Shown piece by piece: positions 1 to 10,740 of a stretch of 33,777 bases of DNA (position 1 is its first letter; each line of letters opens with the position of its first letter). The translations under genes were made by a program, and so were the position numbers. The notes beneath the pieces are model-generated. The model saw only the letters and a program-made list of their open reading frames with translations. It searched no databases and had not been told where the DNA came from. The DNA is taken from contig JANBTH010000114.1 of assembly GCA_027578815.1 (NCBI GenBank), forward strand, positions 1 through 33,777, in the 5' to 3' direction. The DNA is from Coemansia sp. RSA 1804 (lineage: Eukaryota; Kickxellomycota; Kickxellomycetes; Kickxellales; Kickxellaceae).

Positions 1-1145
1 AGCGCAAGGGGAAGTGGGTTGGGCAATGGCTTGGGCTCAAAGTTGTTGATATCGACGCCGCTGGCTTTGAGCTCTTCAACCTTGTGTGGTGGTACCAGGG
101 CCTGGATCAGCGACGGATCAACCGAGAGTTCCTCAGCCGTAAAGTCAAACAGCTCTGGCAGATCCTGGCCATTGTACAGCTTTGTGCTGGGATCGCGCAG
201 CGTGTCAAAGTAAGGGTGGGTCATGGCCTTGATGGCACTCAGTCGCTTTGTTGGTGTGTAATCCAGCAGACTCGTGATAAGATCAATTGCCTCGGGCGAT
301 GCGCGGTTACGGAAGATGCGCGAGAACGGATGCGGCTTGATCTGCGGGAAGCGGTGGTCCATGTAGTTGGGATTCATTGTGCGGATCTGCTCCTTTGTCG
401 GTGTGCCCAGAACCTTGATGATCTCCACAAGCTGGTCAATACCCGACTCTCCAGGGAACAGCGGCTGTCCAAGCATCAGCTCGGCCATCACGCAGCCGGC
501 CGACCAAATGTCGATCTTGCCTGTGTAGTTCTTGGCGTCAAAGATGAGCTCCGGCGCACGGTAGTAGCGCGAGCAGATGTACGACACGTTGGGCTCGCCA
601 GCCAGCAGGACCTTTGCACTGCCAAAGTCGCACAGCTTGAGGACCCCCGTCGACGAGTTAACAAGCAGGTTCTGTGGCTTAATATCGCGATGGCAGATGC
701 CAAGCGAGTGGATGTAGTTGAGCGACCGGAACAGCTGGTACATGAACAGCTTAACGTAGAGCAGCGGCACGTACTGCTTGGCCTTTGTGTATTGCCGCGT
801 CACGCGGTAGATTGTCTCTGGCACGTAGTCAAGCACCAGGTTCAGGTAAATATCATCCTTGTCGCCCTGCGAGTAGAAAAAGTACTTTAGCCCAACAACG
901 TTGCGGTGGTACACGCTCCTCATGACCGAAAGCTCGCGATTCTTGAAGCGCTTGTCCTGGAGGACCTTCTTGATCGCCACCTGCTCCCCGCTGGGAACAA
1001 GCTCTGCCTGGAACACAACTCCAAACGACCCGTTTCCAACCACTTTGCAGTTGGTGTAGACTATTTCGGTCTCCTCGTTCGTTCGCGCATCATGCGCCAT
1101 TCCTCGGTTCATCTTGCGAGGGTCCAAGTCACCTAGAAAAGACAT
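1..1145 (-). CDS. GSK3: Glycogen synthase kinase 3 (Shaggy/GSK3), 3' end outside window
   Basis: Ser/Thr kinase of the GSK3 family, which phosphorylates primed substrates in nutrient, stress and cell-cycle signalling. The frame is open from the ATG at 1145 to base 1, about 381 residues, so only the C-terminal tail is missing. Visible motifs: glycine loop GNGSFG (37-42), catalytic lysine in VAIKK (Lys59), the KNREL segment whose Arg70 matches human GSK3-beta Arg96 (primed-phosphate binding), HRDIKPQN, DFGSAK, and the activation-loop VSYICSRYYRAPE with the conserved tyrosine. Family identity is certain. The start gives MSFLGDLDPRKM. An AG sits just inside this ATG (TTTTCTAG), so an upstream exon cannot be fully excluded, but the ATG is in frame and no intron is needed. 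Divergently transcribed from GPI10 across a long intergenic region. Confidence 0.96.
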   Translation of the reverse strand, partial: MSFLGDLDPRKMNRGMAHDARTNEETEIVYTNCKVVGNGSFGVVFQAELVPSGEQVAIKKVLQDKRFKNRELSVMRSVYHRNVVGLKYFFYSQGDKDDIYLNLVLDYVPETIYRVTRQYTKAKQYVPLLYVKLFMYQLFRSLNYIHSLGICHRDIKPQNLLVNSSTGVLKLCDFGSAKVLLAGEPNVSYICSRYYRAPELIFDAKNYTGKIDIWSAGCVMAELMLGQPLFPGESGIDQLVEIIKVLGTPTKEQIRTMNPNYMDHRFPQIKPHPFSRIFRNRASPEAIDLITSLLDYTPTKRLSAIKAMTHPYFDTLRDPSTKLYNGQDLPELFDFTAEELSVDPSLIQALVPPHKVEELKASGVDINNFEPKPLPNPLPLA

Positions 1146-4100
1146 ATAAAAAATAAAAAGATATGTAAAAGAGCGGTGTTAGAATGGTTGCTGATATTTG
1201 TGAAATAGGCCAAGCTTAATGTCTAGAAGGAATATGCATGTTCCCCTTTTTCTTTCTGTTCTGCGAATTGTCGGCGCTTACCCCAATTTCCTCATCTGGA
1301 AAGTGAGAATAGGGAAATTACTAGTTAGATTGCGGAAACAGGAAACAAAAAGCATACAGATTTCCTTCTTTGCAGAGATAGAAAACTACCGTAGCTCGTA
1401 CCTAGCATCTTTAAGCCGTTCATTTTCTAGCTATGCGTGGAAGGCAGCGTTGCGAGTAATAAAGAAACGATCGATATGTTGTAATGCGGAACAGAAATAA
1501 TAATAGTAAGAATAATAAGAAAATGACAGCCTTTTCAAAAGAAAAAAGAACGAGTGGCAGTCGAATCCAAATATACGCGTATAAATAAGGTCTCTCACGT
1601 TGCTACTGGAATGCAAAGTAATAAATGGCAAATTAGAACAAGGTCAATCAATAAGAAGAATTAGACAAAAAGAAAGAAAAAGAACAAATCAGGCAGTTGC
1701 GAATACTCTTATCGGGAAGGGGAATGGAATAAAAGAAGCACAAGGAGAAGAAGGGAGGGGGAAGAAAAACGGGTAACAAGCCGTATTAAAAGAAGGACAG
1801 GTAAAGTAAAAAGAAGCCCAAGGCATTTTTATAATCGCTAATCCTGTGTTTGGCCACAAAGACAATCATCAATCACGCACATATCTGGGAATGGGAGCAA
1901 GAGCCGTTTTGTGCTGGTTCTTGGTGTCCACCACCGCTGTAGTTTTGTGTTCCCGCCGCGGTTGGGGATGAGTGGGATAAAGAAGCAAAGGGGGAGGACG
2001 GTGCATATGCCAGCAATTTGCAAAAGAAATCTTTTTTTTTGCTTCCCAAAACCACACACAGAAATAATGCAGTGGCCAAAACCTTGAACGTCCCAGAAAG
2101 CAGACTAAAAAACTATGACAAGACAAAATGGTCTGGCCTGTTAGTGGGTGCTTGGTGGGTGATTGGAAATGACGTAGGTAGCGGAGGCACTTTTTGCTTT
2201 TTTATTTGCAGCAGCCTCCTTCCCTCTCCTGGAACAACAGAAAACAGCAGACAGAAGGGAACCCAACCCACACCAGCACAACAGCAGAATCCACCAGCGC
2301 CATCGCCGTTCCAGCGAAGCCAGCCACCTCTTCTCTCCCAGCCTCCATTATGCTTTTTTCTCCTCGGCACATACCACCAAAAAGGCAAGACAAAGCTAAC
2401 CCGACTGGAATAAAAAAGAGGTCACGCGTACATAATCTTCCCCCATCCAAATTCTGTCCGCATTAATGTACGTTTTGAATGTAGGAAAGTGCGTGTGCGT
2501 GTCGCTTTTGTTTTTTGTTTTTTGCAGAGCAAAAAAGGCAAGAGACTGGAAAGAACACGACGGCAGCACCCATCAGCAGCAGCTCTTGGATAAGGAGGAA
2601 AAAGGACGGAACGGACAAGGGTTCCTCGCAAAGAGAGGGAACCCCAGCGAATAGATAGAATGTTGGTGCCATCCGTCCTTTCTTTTTTGAAAAGCAGAAA
2701 GCCCAGAAGAAAAGAACCCACACAACGAAACAGCTGCTCTCCCCCAACAAGCAACAACAACAGCAACAAGCACGGTGGGTGGGGGGCAAGGCAACACGAA
2801 AAGGAGGAGAGAGAGAGATTGGTGCTGCCACGGTTCGCACAACCCGACGATGTTCCCCCGCTGTGGATATTGCCACCAACAAGACACATTTTTTTACCGG
2901 CGGGGGGAGGTGGGCCTGCGCAGACGCAAAATCATATGGGGATATCAGCAATTGCTGTGGAAGCTACTGCTTTCCTCGCATAGTGCAGACTCCCGCCGTA
3001 TGCCTCGTATGCCTGCCCTCACTCACTGCGTGCACTGGGAAACAAAGGATGAGCAAGCGGTCGAGAAGACGGACGAATCCCTTGGCACGGCTGTGCCACG
3101 TGATGGCAAAAGCCCAAGGAACACGTCAATACGGCAACATGAGGAGGAGGCGGCCAGCTGGGACCAAGCAGAGCAGATAGTCCTGCGCTCGGGTTGCGTG
3201 TCTGAAGCGGAGAGACAGAGGCTTTAAGGAAGGGAAAGGCTGCGCCTGTTGGTGCAGAGCAAGTACGCTTCATAGAGCGAGAAGGCTAGAGCCCATGATA
3301 CAAACCTTTTTTGAGAATACCGGCTAAAAAAAGGCAAAAGCACGAAAATAAATAAAGCAAATTCGAAGTGTTTTAAAAAAGTATTGTTCAAAGTATTTGA
3401 AAGATGAAAGGGGATACACACATGGAGATAAAAAGGAGAAAGGGAAGAACCTAGCGCTGGAGAAAAAGGAAAGAGGGGGAAAAAGAGAGGAGAGGCTTGA
3501 CCACCTTTTTGTGTTTTTCTTGTTGGTGGTGATGATGTTGTTGTTATTGATGCTGCTGCGTGGAGTAAGCGTGCATCTAGCTTGGGACGGAGACTAGACA
3601 GCACAAACGGGCATGCCTTCTATTTACCCAGCAGACGTGGTTTTAATCTGCTAATGGGGGGCGTGTCCCGTATTGAAATGTGGCCAGCGAGACCTTGTGC
3701 CTTGTGCTGTGTTTCGTTACTCGGAATGGGCGGTGGTCCTTTTCTCCTAGTCATCCACCCCATTCATCCGCCGGCTTGGGCCCTACGACTGACCACAACG
3801 TATGACGCCTGACTTGACTTGACCGGCCTGACCTGGCTTGGATTTGAGCTGTATTTGCGTGCGCGGAATGGCCCTTTCACTTTTAGTTCTTGAAAAGGGC
3901 AGACGGCAGACTAGCCAAGGCATGTCAAGCGAAGAGGCGTGTCGAGCACGGCCCGAATGGCATTCGTCCTGTCATATCCCAGCTCTTAAAAGCAGGCTTT
4001 CTGTTCTCGTTCGTTTTCCCTCACGCACACTTGCCCCAACAACACAGCCTGCGGTCACGGGGACTGAATCATTGAAAAGGGGAAGAATGGGGGGAGCGGC

Positions 4101-4690
4101 TGGCTCCTGTTGGCTGAGCTCTTGATTCGCGGCGGTCAGCAGTGGCATTAAATCCTCATCCCTTTTTCCGTTCTGCTCAACATTCATCTCGAGCCTTCTG
4201 CATGCGCTCACATGAGATGACAGCATCCTTTCCGACCGAATGAAGCGGACACGAGCATTATTTGCCTGGCTCGCCCATCAGTTTACCGCCTTTTGCTGTT
4301 CTGAACTCCATAGTATTCACTAGATAAGTAATCCAATCCAGAAACTGCAGCCACCAGAAATTAAAGAAAGAACCAGACCAGACTGAAAAGACCAGCCTTG
4401 CTTTCTGACCCCGATCCTGTCTTTGTTACGAAGATAAGCGGTCCCAAGCCACAGGAAGGAGATTCACGGCCAGCATAGGCTTGTATTCATTTTAGCTGGG
4501 GGCCTGCGCGCAACACGCATTGCCTCTTGATTCTCCACAGCCCTTGAGCATCGTGTTTTGCTTTTTGTCTTTCTCCAGCATTCTCTTTCTTGTTATTGTA
4601 AATTTATCTTGTCGCATTTCAATTCGTCAAAACGAAGTCACACACGCAGACGAGGAGCAGCCAAAAATAGAAGGAAAACCAAAAAGGCTC
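1146..4690. other. Long divergent intergenic region between GSK3 and GPI10
   Basis: About 3.5 kb with no convincing gene, far longer than other gaps between housekeeping genes here (tens to a few hundred bases). The plus strand is rich in A and G over roughly 1500-3500, that is, C/T-rich in the sense of GSK3, with runs such as GGAGGAGGAG near 2800 and 3145. Open frames on both strands (for example 2422-2889 minus, 2775-3227 plus) are low-complexity, overlap each other and resemble no family. It probably holds both promoters and perhaps 5' leader exons or introns of GSK3. No tRNA or rRNA was recognised. Confidence 0.6.
4546..4620 (+). promoter_or_regulatory. Pyrimidine-rich leader upstream of GPI10
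   Basis: A stretch dominated by C and T (GCTTTTTGTCTTTCTCCAGC and following bases) lies 70-145 nt before the GPI10 ATG. Such tracts commonly mark transcription start regions of constitutive fungal genes. The start site itself cannot be read from sequence. Confidence 0.35.
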
Positions 4691-6730
4691 ATGGGTTTTG
4701 TTCAGAGACACTTGTTCCTGACTCTGCTGGCGCTCCGCCTGGCCAACGTGTACGCGGTGCAGACATTCACGCATCCGGACGAAACGTGGCAGTCACTTGA
4801 GGTCGCGCACCACGTCGTCTTCGGCTACGGCTTCCTCACGTGGGAGTGGCGCCATGCTCTCCGCGGCTTTGCGCATCCCTTGCTTTTCGCTGCGGTCTAC
4901 AAAATCCTCGCCTTTCTGCATCTCGACGACACGTTCCTGCTTGTAAGTCCTTGATTACATTGTCGCATGCAGAGCTCCGCTAGTCTGTCTGACATGGAAA
5001 AATGTATGTATTTCTCTATCGCCTACTAATCAGGTCGCTGTAAAAGCCTGGTTATCTCTATATATTTCTCCACATATTCTGTGTGTAGCTTACAGCCCCA
5101 TATATCCTTGTGGCACTTGTGGCCGCATCAGTCGACTACTCGACATTCCATTTTGCAAGGCGGCTAGCTGGCATCCATGTGGCTGACTGGACAGTAAGTA
5201 TAAATCCGCAAATGCATTGCATATACAGTGGCTTTCAACTGCATTTACCCGCCTCGACAAAAGGAAAAAATGTTCAGTAGAACACGCAGTTGCTAATTAT
5301 AGAACCACCAAAATTTCGCCCTCCACGTGCAATAGATATTGTGCTCGGTCATGTCCTTGTCAATGGGGACTGACATTGTGCGCCCACTGGTAAACTCGGT
5401 TGAAACAGCACTGACGGCCGCGGCATTTGCCCTTTGGCCTTGGAGTGGATGTGACAGCCCCAGTGCTATCTCTGGCGAAACGAATCTGTCAAGGAAACCG
5501 GCGCGCGCTTATGCAAATGACGATATAAAGTCGGTTCCTGCAGCTCTGGCACTTGCCGCAATGGCATGTATCATTCGCCCCACCAGTGGCGTCGTGTGGC
5601 TCAGCGCATGCGCCTTCCTTGCATTTGGACGCAGTCACCTGGCGCGGCACAACGGTCTGCTGCCGTGGACCGTGCGTCGCGCACTGCGGATTGCAAAAAT
5701 AGCAATGGCCGTAGGATCCGTTGCATTCCCGACAATGCTCGTCGTCGACCGTCTTGGGTACAAGCGGTGGGTGTTTCCTCCATACCAGTTCTACCGCTTT
5801 AATGTCCAGCAGGATCTGGCCACCTGGTTTGGCGAGTCCCATGTCCTCTACCACTTCTACGCCAGCGTTCCTGTGCTATTCACGTCGATGCTTCCTTTCG
5901 TTATCCACGGGGTTTACATTGCATTTGCCACCCGACGCGTGTCCACGGAGCCTGCGCTTCTGGCTGCTGTTGTGCTGGTGCAGTTTTCGCTGGTTAGCCA
6001 CATGGAGTACCGCTTTATCTACCCGCTGCTGCCGATTGGCTTTATGTACGCCGGTGTCTCCATCGACACGCTGGCCGGCCACCTGCCGATGTCAGTAACA
6101 GCGGATAACGTCGCTTCGTATCCAACGCCTTCACAGCCTGCTTCGAAGCATGCCAATGACAACAGCAAGTACAGGAAGAATCCCGCGCCAGCGAGTAAGA
6201 GGCTGTCCGTGCGCACAGTTCTGATCTATCTGTTCGTTACAAACATTCCAGCTATACTTTACGTCGACCTTGTGCACCAACGGGGCGTGATGGACGTGTT
6301 CAAATACCTTCGCCGCAACTCCACCAGTGGTAAGAGCAACAGCGTAACCAGCGTGGGTTTCCTCATGCCCTGCCACTCGACTCCGTTCTACAGTCATCTA
6401 CACCGCAACATCCCAATGTGGTTCCTCTCCTGCGAACCGCCACTTGAGAGATCCGCCATGGACTCGCATTACTGGGAAGCAAACGATTTTGAGCAGAACC
6501 CGACCGAATTCATTCGCGACATATTCTCCACCCTTCCTCTCCAGCATACAGAGCGAACACAGCATGAGCAGCCCAGCCATTTGGTTCTCTACGGATCAAT
6601 GGTCAGCAGGATCCGCGACGAGCTGAATGACCTTGGGTATGTGGAGACTGCGCGGTTCTTTAACTCTCATTTCAATCCAGACTCACGGCGTAGGGGCGAT
6701 GTTGTTGTCCTTCGCAAACAGTTTGCATGA
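4691..6730 (+). CDS. GPI10: GPI mannosyltransferase III (PIG-B/Gpi10, GT22 family)
   Basis: Predicted ER multi-membrane enzyme that adds the third mannose to the GPI-anchor precursor from dolichol-phosphate-mannose. Exons: 4691-4942, 5089-5193 and 5336-6730, all phase 0, with donors GTAAGT at 4943 and 5194 and acceptors GTAG and ATAG; 583 residues, close to the family length (human PIGB about 550). The GT22 signature HPDE is at residues 28-31, followed by WQSLEVAHHVVFGYG and LTWEWR, typical of PIG-B rather than ALG9, ALG12 or SMP3. Exon 3 carries the luminal-loop pattern and YRFIYPLLP. The ATG at 4691 fits the short N-terminus of the family; an open frame extends upstream but lacks an ATG. 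Converges on the next gene with 48 nt between stop codons. Confidence 0.93.
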
Positions 6731-6778
6731 ACGGAGAGTATGTTTTCTTGTTATTAACGTAATACGATGGATACTTGT

Positions 6779-7731
6779 TTAATTGGGCTGGTTCGCGCCA
6801 TTGTTTTTCTTTCTGCCAGTGATCCGTTCAGTAGCGGACCGTGTGGATGTGGCTGAGGACCGACTGTTGGATCTATGTGCCTGTGCCTGTGGATCCGATG
6901 GCGGTGGTGACACGCCGTCATTGTCATTGTCGCTGAACGAGTCAATAGACAGTCTAAAGTCATAGCTCTCACCACCACCACCAATCCCACTAGCAGCACC
7001 AGCAGGGATATTGTGGTACTCGGGGTCCGTGTCAATGGCCAAACCATCAATGTCATGGATAATATCAAGGAACCCCGACCTCCCATCGATGTCAACATTA
7101 AGGTCACGAGCATCCATCTGCCGCCTATTCTTCCTAACCGTAGCAAACAGCCTGAAGCACTGAGCAGCATTACGCACAACCAGCAGAATGGTATTAACAA
7201 GCTCCTCCGAATTCGATCCCGCCGAACACCCGCCGGACAGTAGAATCAACGTCACTCCGCAAAACAACACGATAACGATGTCAAAGTAATTCCACCACGA
7301 TGTTAGAAACCCCCATTGCGTGGCCACCGCGCGTGTTATTATCTCCAGAATCATGCACAAGCATAGCGTTGACTCGATTACTATGAAGAACAGCGATGGA
7401 CACGTTTCGATAAACGCTGTTATCAGCGAGAAAAGACCCAAGGCTGACATCCCGATGTAGTAGTATGTGTAGAACTTGGAGTACAGCAGTCTGTTGGCTG
7501 CTCCTCGCAGGATCTCCTGCCGAGACAGTCCTCCGAACGGCATGGACGACCTATAACATAAAGAGATAGAGAAAGAATGGTTGGAACGGTTCACTTTTAG
7601 TGTGGAATTCGTAGGGGTTGTCTTCTCTTCAAAATCCTGACTAGTTTTGGTCAGTAGCTGTGCATGGCAGAACGGTCCTGCTGAAAACGAGAGAATGTAC
7701 AAGCGTCGTACCTAAAGCGATTGAATTCCAT
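6779..7731 (-). CDS. Four-helix ion-transport / voltage-sensor-like membrane protein
   Basis: Two exons: 7712-7731 (20 nt, ATG to the first two bases of codon 7) and 6779-7550, with donor GTACGA at 7711 and acceptor TTATAG ending at 7551; 263 residues. Splicing gives a continuous N-terminus MEFNRFRSSMPFGGLSRQ. Hydrophobic segments at about 35-55, 59-83, 93-112 and 123-147 resemble S1-S4 of a voltage-sensor domain: the third contains WWNYFDIVIVL, and the fourth carries regularly spaced basic residues (VVRN, CFRLFATVRKNRR). No pore helix or S5-S6 follows. Instead there is an acidic, Ser/Gly/Asn-rich cytosolic tail of about 110 residues. It is best described as a stand-alone voltage-sensor-like (Ion_trans) protein; ion or proton conduction is unproven. 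The tiny first exon is inferred from splice signals. Confidence 0.75.
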
Positions 7732-8003
7732 GTTATGTACCCAATCAGAGTCGAAAGTATATAGACAAAATTACAGTGTACAAAGAGTGATTTTTGTGTG
7801 TGGAGAGAAGTTAAAAGGAGAAAGAGAGAAAGCTTTGAAAACAACCCGAGATATAACAAAAAATTAAGCGCATTTTATCATTTTCCTTTCTTTAACTCCG
7901 CCACGCGTAGAGTAAACGGGAAATGGTTCCAAATAACAGACTTATTTCAAAAGAAAAACAGAACAGGAGATATAGCCCTCCTCTTTGCTAGCATTGAAAG
8001 CCT
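7732..8003. other. Intergenic between NMT1 3' end and the voltage-sensor gene 5' end
   Basis: Roughly 270 nt, A-rich on the plus strand. It should hold the promoter of the membrane protein gene and the terminator of NMT1. No further gene seen. Confidence 0.5.
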
Positions 8004-9491
8004 CTAGAGCATGACAAAGCCGATTTTGGCAGAGGCGGTATCGCGAGCCATGTAGTTATAAAAGTAGTAGCGCAAGAACCCGTCGCCTCTGCCGAACTTT
8101 AGCTCGTTGACAAACATAGCGTTGTCCATCATGTCCAGACAGTTGAAGACATCGAAGCCCGAGTTCTTTGCTAGCACAAGCGCATCTCCAAAGAGCGCAA
8201 CCAGTCTGGTCTTGACAGCCTCGTTCTGCTTCTCCCTCAGCAGCGCCTTTTCCTTCTTCGCGCCATCGCAGCCATCCTTCTCCTCCGCCGTCAGCTCCAC
8301 ATCGTTGCCAGCGTTGGTGGCATAGTAGTAGGCGTAGGCGGCGTTAAGGGTATCGCTTCCGGGTTTCTTCTGCGAGCCACCAGCAGGCCTCTTGTTCTTG
8401 GCCGCCGGCTTCTTGGCCTGCCCGGGCTTCAGAGCCTGGCTGGGAAGCGAGAAGAAGGAGAAAAAGTCGGTGATCTTGCCCGGATGCGCTTCATCGTCAA
8501 CAACGTACGACCACAGGACATTCTCGCGCGGAAGAAGCCAATGCGCAACCTGCGCATCCGACGTGTAGGAGGGAACGACCTCGTAGCGCGTCTTGAGGAA
8601 GCGGTTGAGCAGTTTGCGAACCTGCGAAACATCGCCCTTGCGCATCAGACGCAGTCCCTTGGTAGTAGTTGTCTGAGGCAAGCGCATAGCCGCCACCAGC
8701 CTTGCCAGCTGCGGACCCTCAACAGGGCCAGAGAATCCAATGTCAATGAGCTTTCTTGGCTGCAGCGACCGGTGGAAGTATCTGCAGGTGGCCACAGGCT
8801 TGGGCAGCAGTCGTCCGGACGTGTAGATTGCCTGGAAGATGCCAACAAGATGGACCCGTCTCGTCACCTCCTTGATGAGCAATGGCGCCAGACGCTGACT
8901 GCGCAGCTTCTTGCTCAGACAGAGGAGATTGATCTCGGCCATGGGCATCGTCCGGTCGCGCACCATAATATCGACAGGCACGCCGCTGATAAACCCAACC
9001 AGCTCTCCCGACTCCGAGTTGCGCACTCCCACATGCCACGACTTATTGAACCCCGGCGGCATCGTCACCCAGCGGAGCAGCTCAAACGGGTAGTTGAATC
9101 GGAACATCGCATCGGTGTCCTCAACATAGTTGTTCAGAAGCAAATCGTGCAGCTCTCGCAACTGCGCGTCGTCCTCAATATCCACCGTGCACCACGCCAT
9201 CCCCTCGGGCAGCGCATACGGCTCCTGCGGGATCTTCTCTGCAGGAAGCGGCGGATGCAGCGGCGCGTCCTGCTTGACTACTTCGCTGGATTTGGGCACC
9301 GGCTGTGTGTGCCAGAACTCGTGCACTGCCGTCTTTTCTGCCTCCGTCTCGCGCTGGAGCTTGCTTGCCGGCGCATCGTCAATCACCTGTGCTCCCAGTC
9401 TCTGGATAAGCTCCCGCAGCTTCTCTGCGTCAAAGTCCGCCAGTGCTGCTGGCTTATCGCCATTGCTGCCATTATCCTTTTGGTCTGTCAT
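8004..9491 (-). CDS. NMT1: Glycylpeptide N-tetradecanoyltransferase (N-myristoyltransferase)
   Basis: Single-exon gene, 495 residues, start ATG at 9491. It transfers myristate from myristoyl-CoA to N-terminal glycine of proteins such as Arf GTPases; cytosolic or ribosome-associated. Both family signatures are visible: EINLLCLSKKLRSQRLAP (186-203; the family usually has EINFLCVHKKLRSKR) and KFGRGDG (465-471; usually KFGxGDG). The chain ends in a hydrophobic ...GFVML; in this family the C-terminal carboxylate acts as catalytic base. Oddity: a Lys/Ala/Gly-rich insertion (about residues 350-380) plus an acidic/Lys stretch interrupts the second GNAT half, making it longer than yeast Nmt1 (455). 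The region upstream passes quickly into AT-rich DNA. Confidence 0.96.
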   Translation of the reverse strand: MTDQKDNGSNGDKPAALADFDAEKLRELIQRLGAQVIDDAPASKLQRETEAEKTAVHEFWHTQPVPKSSEVVKQDAPLHPPLPAEKIPQEPYALPEGMAWCTVDIEDDAQLRELHDLLLNNYVEDTDAMFRFNYPFELLRWVTMPPGFNKSWHVGVRNSESGELVGFISGVPVDIMVRDRTMPMAEINLLCLSKKLRSQRLAPLLIKEVTRRVHLVGIFQAIYTSGRLLPKPVATCRYFHRSLQPRKLIDIGFSGPVEGPQLARLVAAMRLPQTTTTKGLRLMRKGDVSQVRKLLNRFLKTRYEVVPSYTSDAQVAHWLLPRENVLWSYVVDDEAHPGKITDFFSFFSLPSQALKPGQAKKPAAKNKRPAGGSQKKPGSDTLNAAYAYYYATNAGNDVELTAEEKDGCDGAKKEKALLREKQNEAVKTRLVALFGDALVLAKNSGFDVFNCLDMMDNAMFVNELKFGRGDGFLRYYFYNYMARDTASAKIGFVML

Positions 9492-9911
9492 TGCCCTCGC
9501 TTCTCTCTATTTGCGGCTATGATTAAGATGCGCAAACCCCTCAATCAGATTGAAGAATAAGAATTTAGAAAAAAAAAAGTGTTGGTAATTTCAACGCATT
9601 AACTTGGGAAAAGAGGAAAGGTAAAAAGCTATTCTTTCAGTTCCGCCTCTCTTTTGTCTTTGTTTTTTTTTTGCTGGCTCAGATCCCTGAGAGTTTGGCA
9701 TGACGTTTTGTTTTCGTCTGATTCTAGAAGGACGGATCATCGCAATCACATCAAATACATGATGATCTGATCATGGTGCCCTCGCTTAAAGCTGTCTTCA
9801 TACCACAAAATATGCGAATGCCAATAGTCCTTCGTCTAATATTCAAATATGCTTAGCTACATGTATTATATTTAGGGTAGCTAGATAGATATTAGTTGGT
9901 TGTTGACAAGA
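9492..9911. other. NMT1 upstream region and border of AT-rich island 1
   Basis: Base composition shifts from GC-rich to AT-rich here. The first ~180 nt (with poly-A and poly-T runs) should contain the NMT1 promoter. At 9836-9870 lies a 35-nt segment that recurs almost identically at 13098-13132, in both cases downstream of a family A gene. Confidence 0.5.
9836..9870. repeat. 35-nt repeat, copy 1 (3' flank of family A gene 1)
   Basis: Begins CTAATATTCAAATATG; 33 of 35 bases match 13098-13132. Both copies precede TGGTTGTTGACAA (near 9897 and 13435) and then the 3' end of a family A gene, so this is duplicated gene flank rather than an independent element. Confidence 0.75.
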
Positions 9912-10145
9912 TTAAGCTCTACGAATCCAATCTTCTTCTGTAAAACTATATTTTGGGTTTCTCCTTATTAATTTTTTACATGCTTCATCATAAGTGCACC
10001 CCCGGGTCGTTTGAATATATCCTTCCATTACTATATTTGCTTTTTTCTTTGCTTCAATTTCATTAGGCGCTTCAACAACAAACATTTCAATTCTTCTCAC
10101 TTTTTTCGAGCCTGTGTATGTTACTGTTGCTTCATATCGGACCAT
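9912..10145 (-). CDS. Family A small protein, copy 1 (77 aa, unknown)
   Basis: Not a family I recognise. 77 residues from an ATG at 10145. The N-terminal part (RYEATVTYTG, then a basic strand and MFVVEA) looks like a beta-hairpin. The rest is predicted helical: about EIEAKKKANIVMEGYI, then RGCTYDEACKKL and a terminal NPKYSF. The same layout recurs at 10741-10968, 11848-12132 and 13464-13685. No signal peptide or membrane segment, so probably intracellular. A TATA-like ATATATAAAG lies about 85 nt upstream, and TTGAAGACGTCATA sits between it and the ATG. AT-rich codon use differs sharply from the housekeeping neighbours. Four intact paralogues with one layout support a real gene. Confidence 0.7.
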   Translation of the reverse strand: MVRYEATVTYTGSKKVRRIEMFVVEAPNEIEAKKKANIVMEGYIQTTRGCTYDEACKKLIRRNPKYSFTEEDWIRRA

Positions 10146-10191
10146 TTTGTATTTTTATTTCCTTAACATGATAACAAAAACAATTGAACTA

Positions 10192-10238
10192 TATGACGTC
10201 TTCAATAATGTATGGCATTGCAGATTCTCTTTATATAT
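10192..10238 (-). promoter_or_regulatory. Core promoter of family A gene 1: TATA box plus TGACGTC-containing motif
   Basis: In minus sense, ATATATAAAG (10229-10238) is followed by TTGAAGACGTCATA (10192-10205). The 14-mer recurs exactly at 29053-29066 in island 2, again just downstream of a TATA-like box. It contains GACGTCA, a half-to-full CRE/bZIP-type site. Confidence 0.5.
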
Positions 10239-10740
10239 TGTGTAAAAAGAACAAAAAAGCATAATTATTTATCAACGAAGGACATTGTCAACCATTTTGC
10301 ATCTGTACTGTTGATTTAGTTTCCGATTACTTTACTGGTCTTTTTAGTTTCCATTTCCATGTATCTTGTCAAAATCTCATTGTGCATATAAAGATATTTC
10401 CAGAAACAAACACCAATTTCTATTATTTATACTAACTGTATAACAGACAACTATTAGGTATGGATAAACTGATTTCGTTTACATGTGTGCTCTGGAATAG
10501 ACAGTATATAATATTCGCGTGATTGAATGAATTGATCATTTGATTATTTTTAACAGTGGTACATGTTTAATATCCATTTGATTATACACTGTTTCTGCAT
10601 ACATTTTAATGTGCTACTTTAAAATTGCTACTATTCATGCTTGTTAGTTTAACATTGTAAAACATACCATACACATTTAACCATTTGCTTATTACAAAAA
10701 AATTGTGCAAAAATAATCTACTGGAGTAAAAAGAAAATAA
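10239..10740. other. AT-rich spacer between family A genes 1 and 2
   Basis: About 500 nt, strongly AT-rich. Only very short open frames. No RNA gene or repeat recognised apart from general AT-rich character. Confidence 0.4.

Noticed and set aside
84..890. 268-codon plus-strand open frame
   Set aside because: Exactly antisense to the GSK3 kinase domain, no domain of its own and no ATG support; a shadow frame from GC-rich codon use.
2422..2951. Overlapping minus-strand frames of 104-162 codons
   Set aside because: Low-complexity Cys/Leu/Phe-rich translations of a C/T-rich tract, in several frames at once; no conserved motif.
8484..9560. 358-codon plus-strand frame
   Set aside because: Antisense shadow of NMT1.
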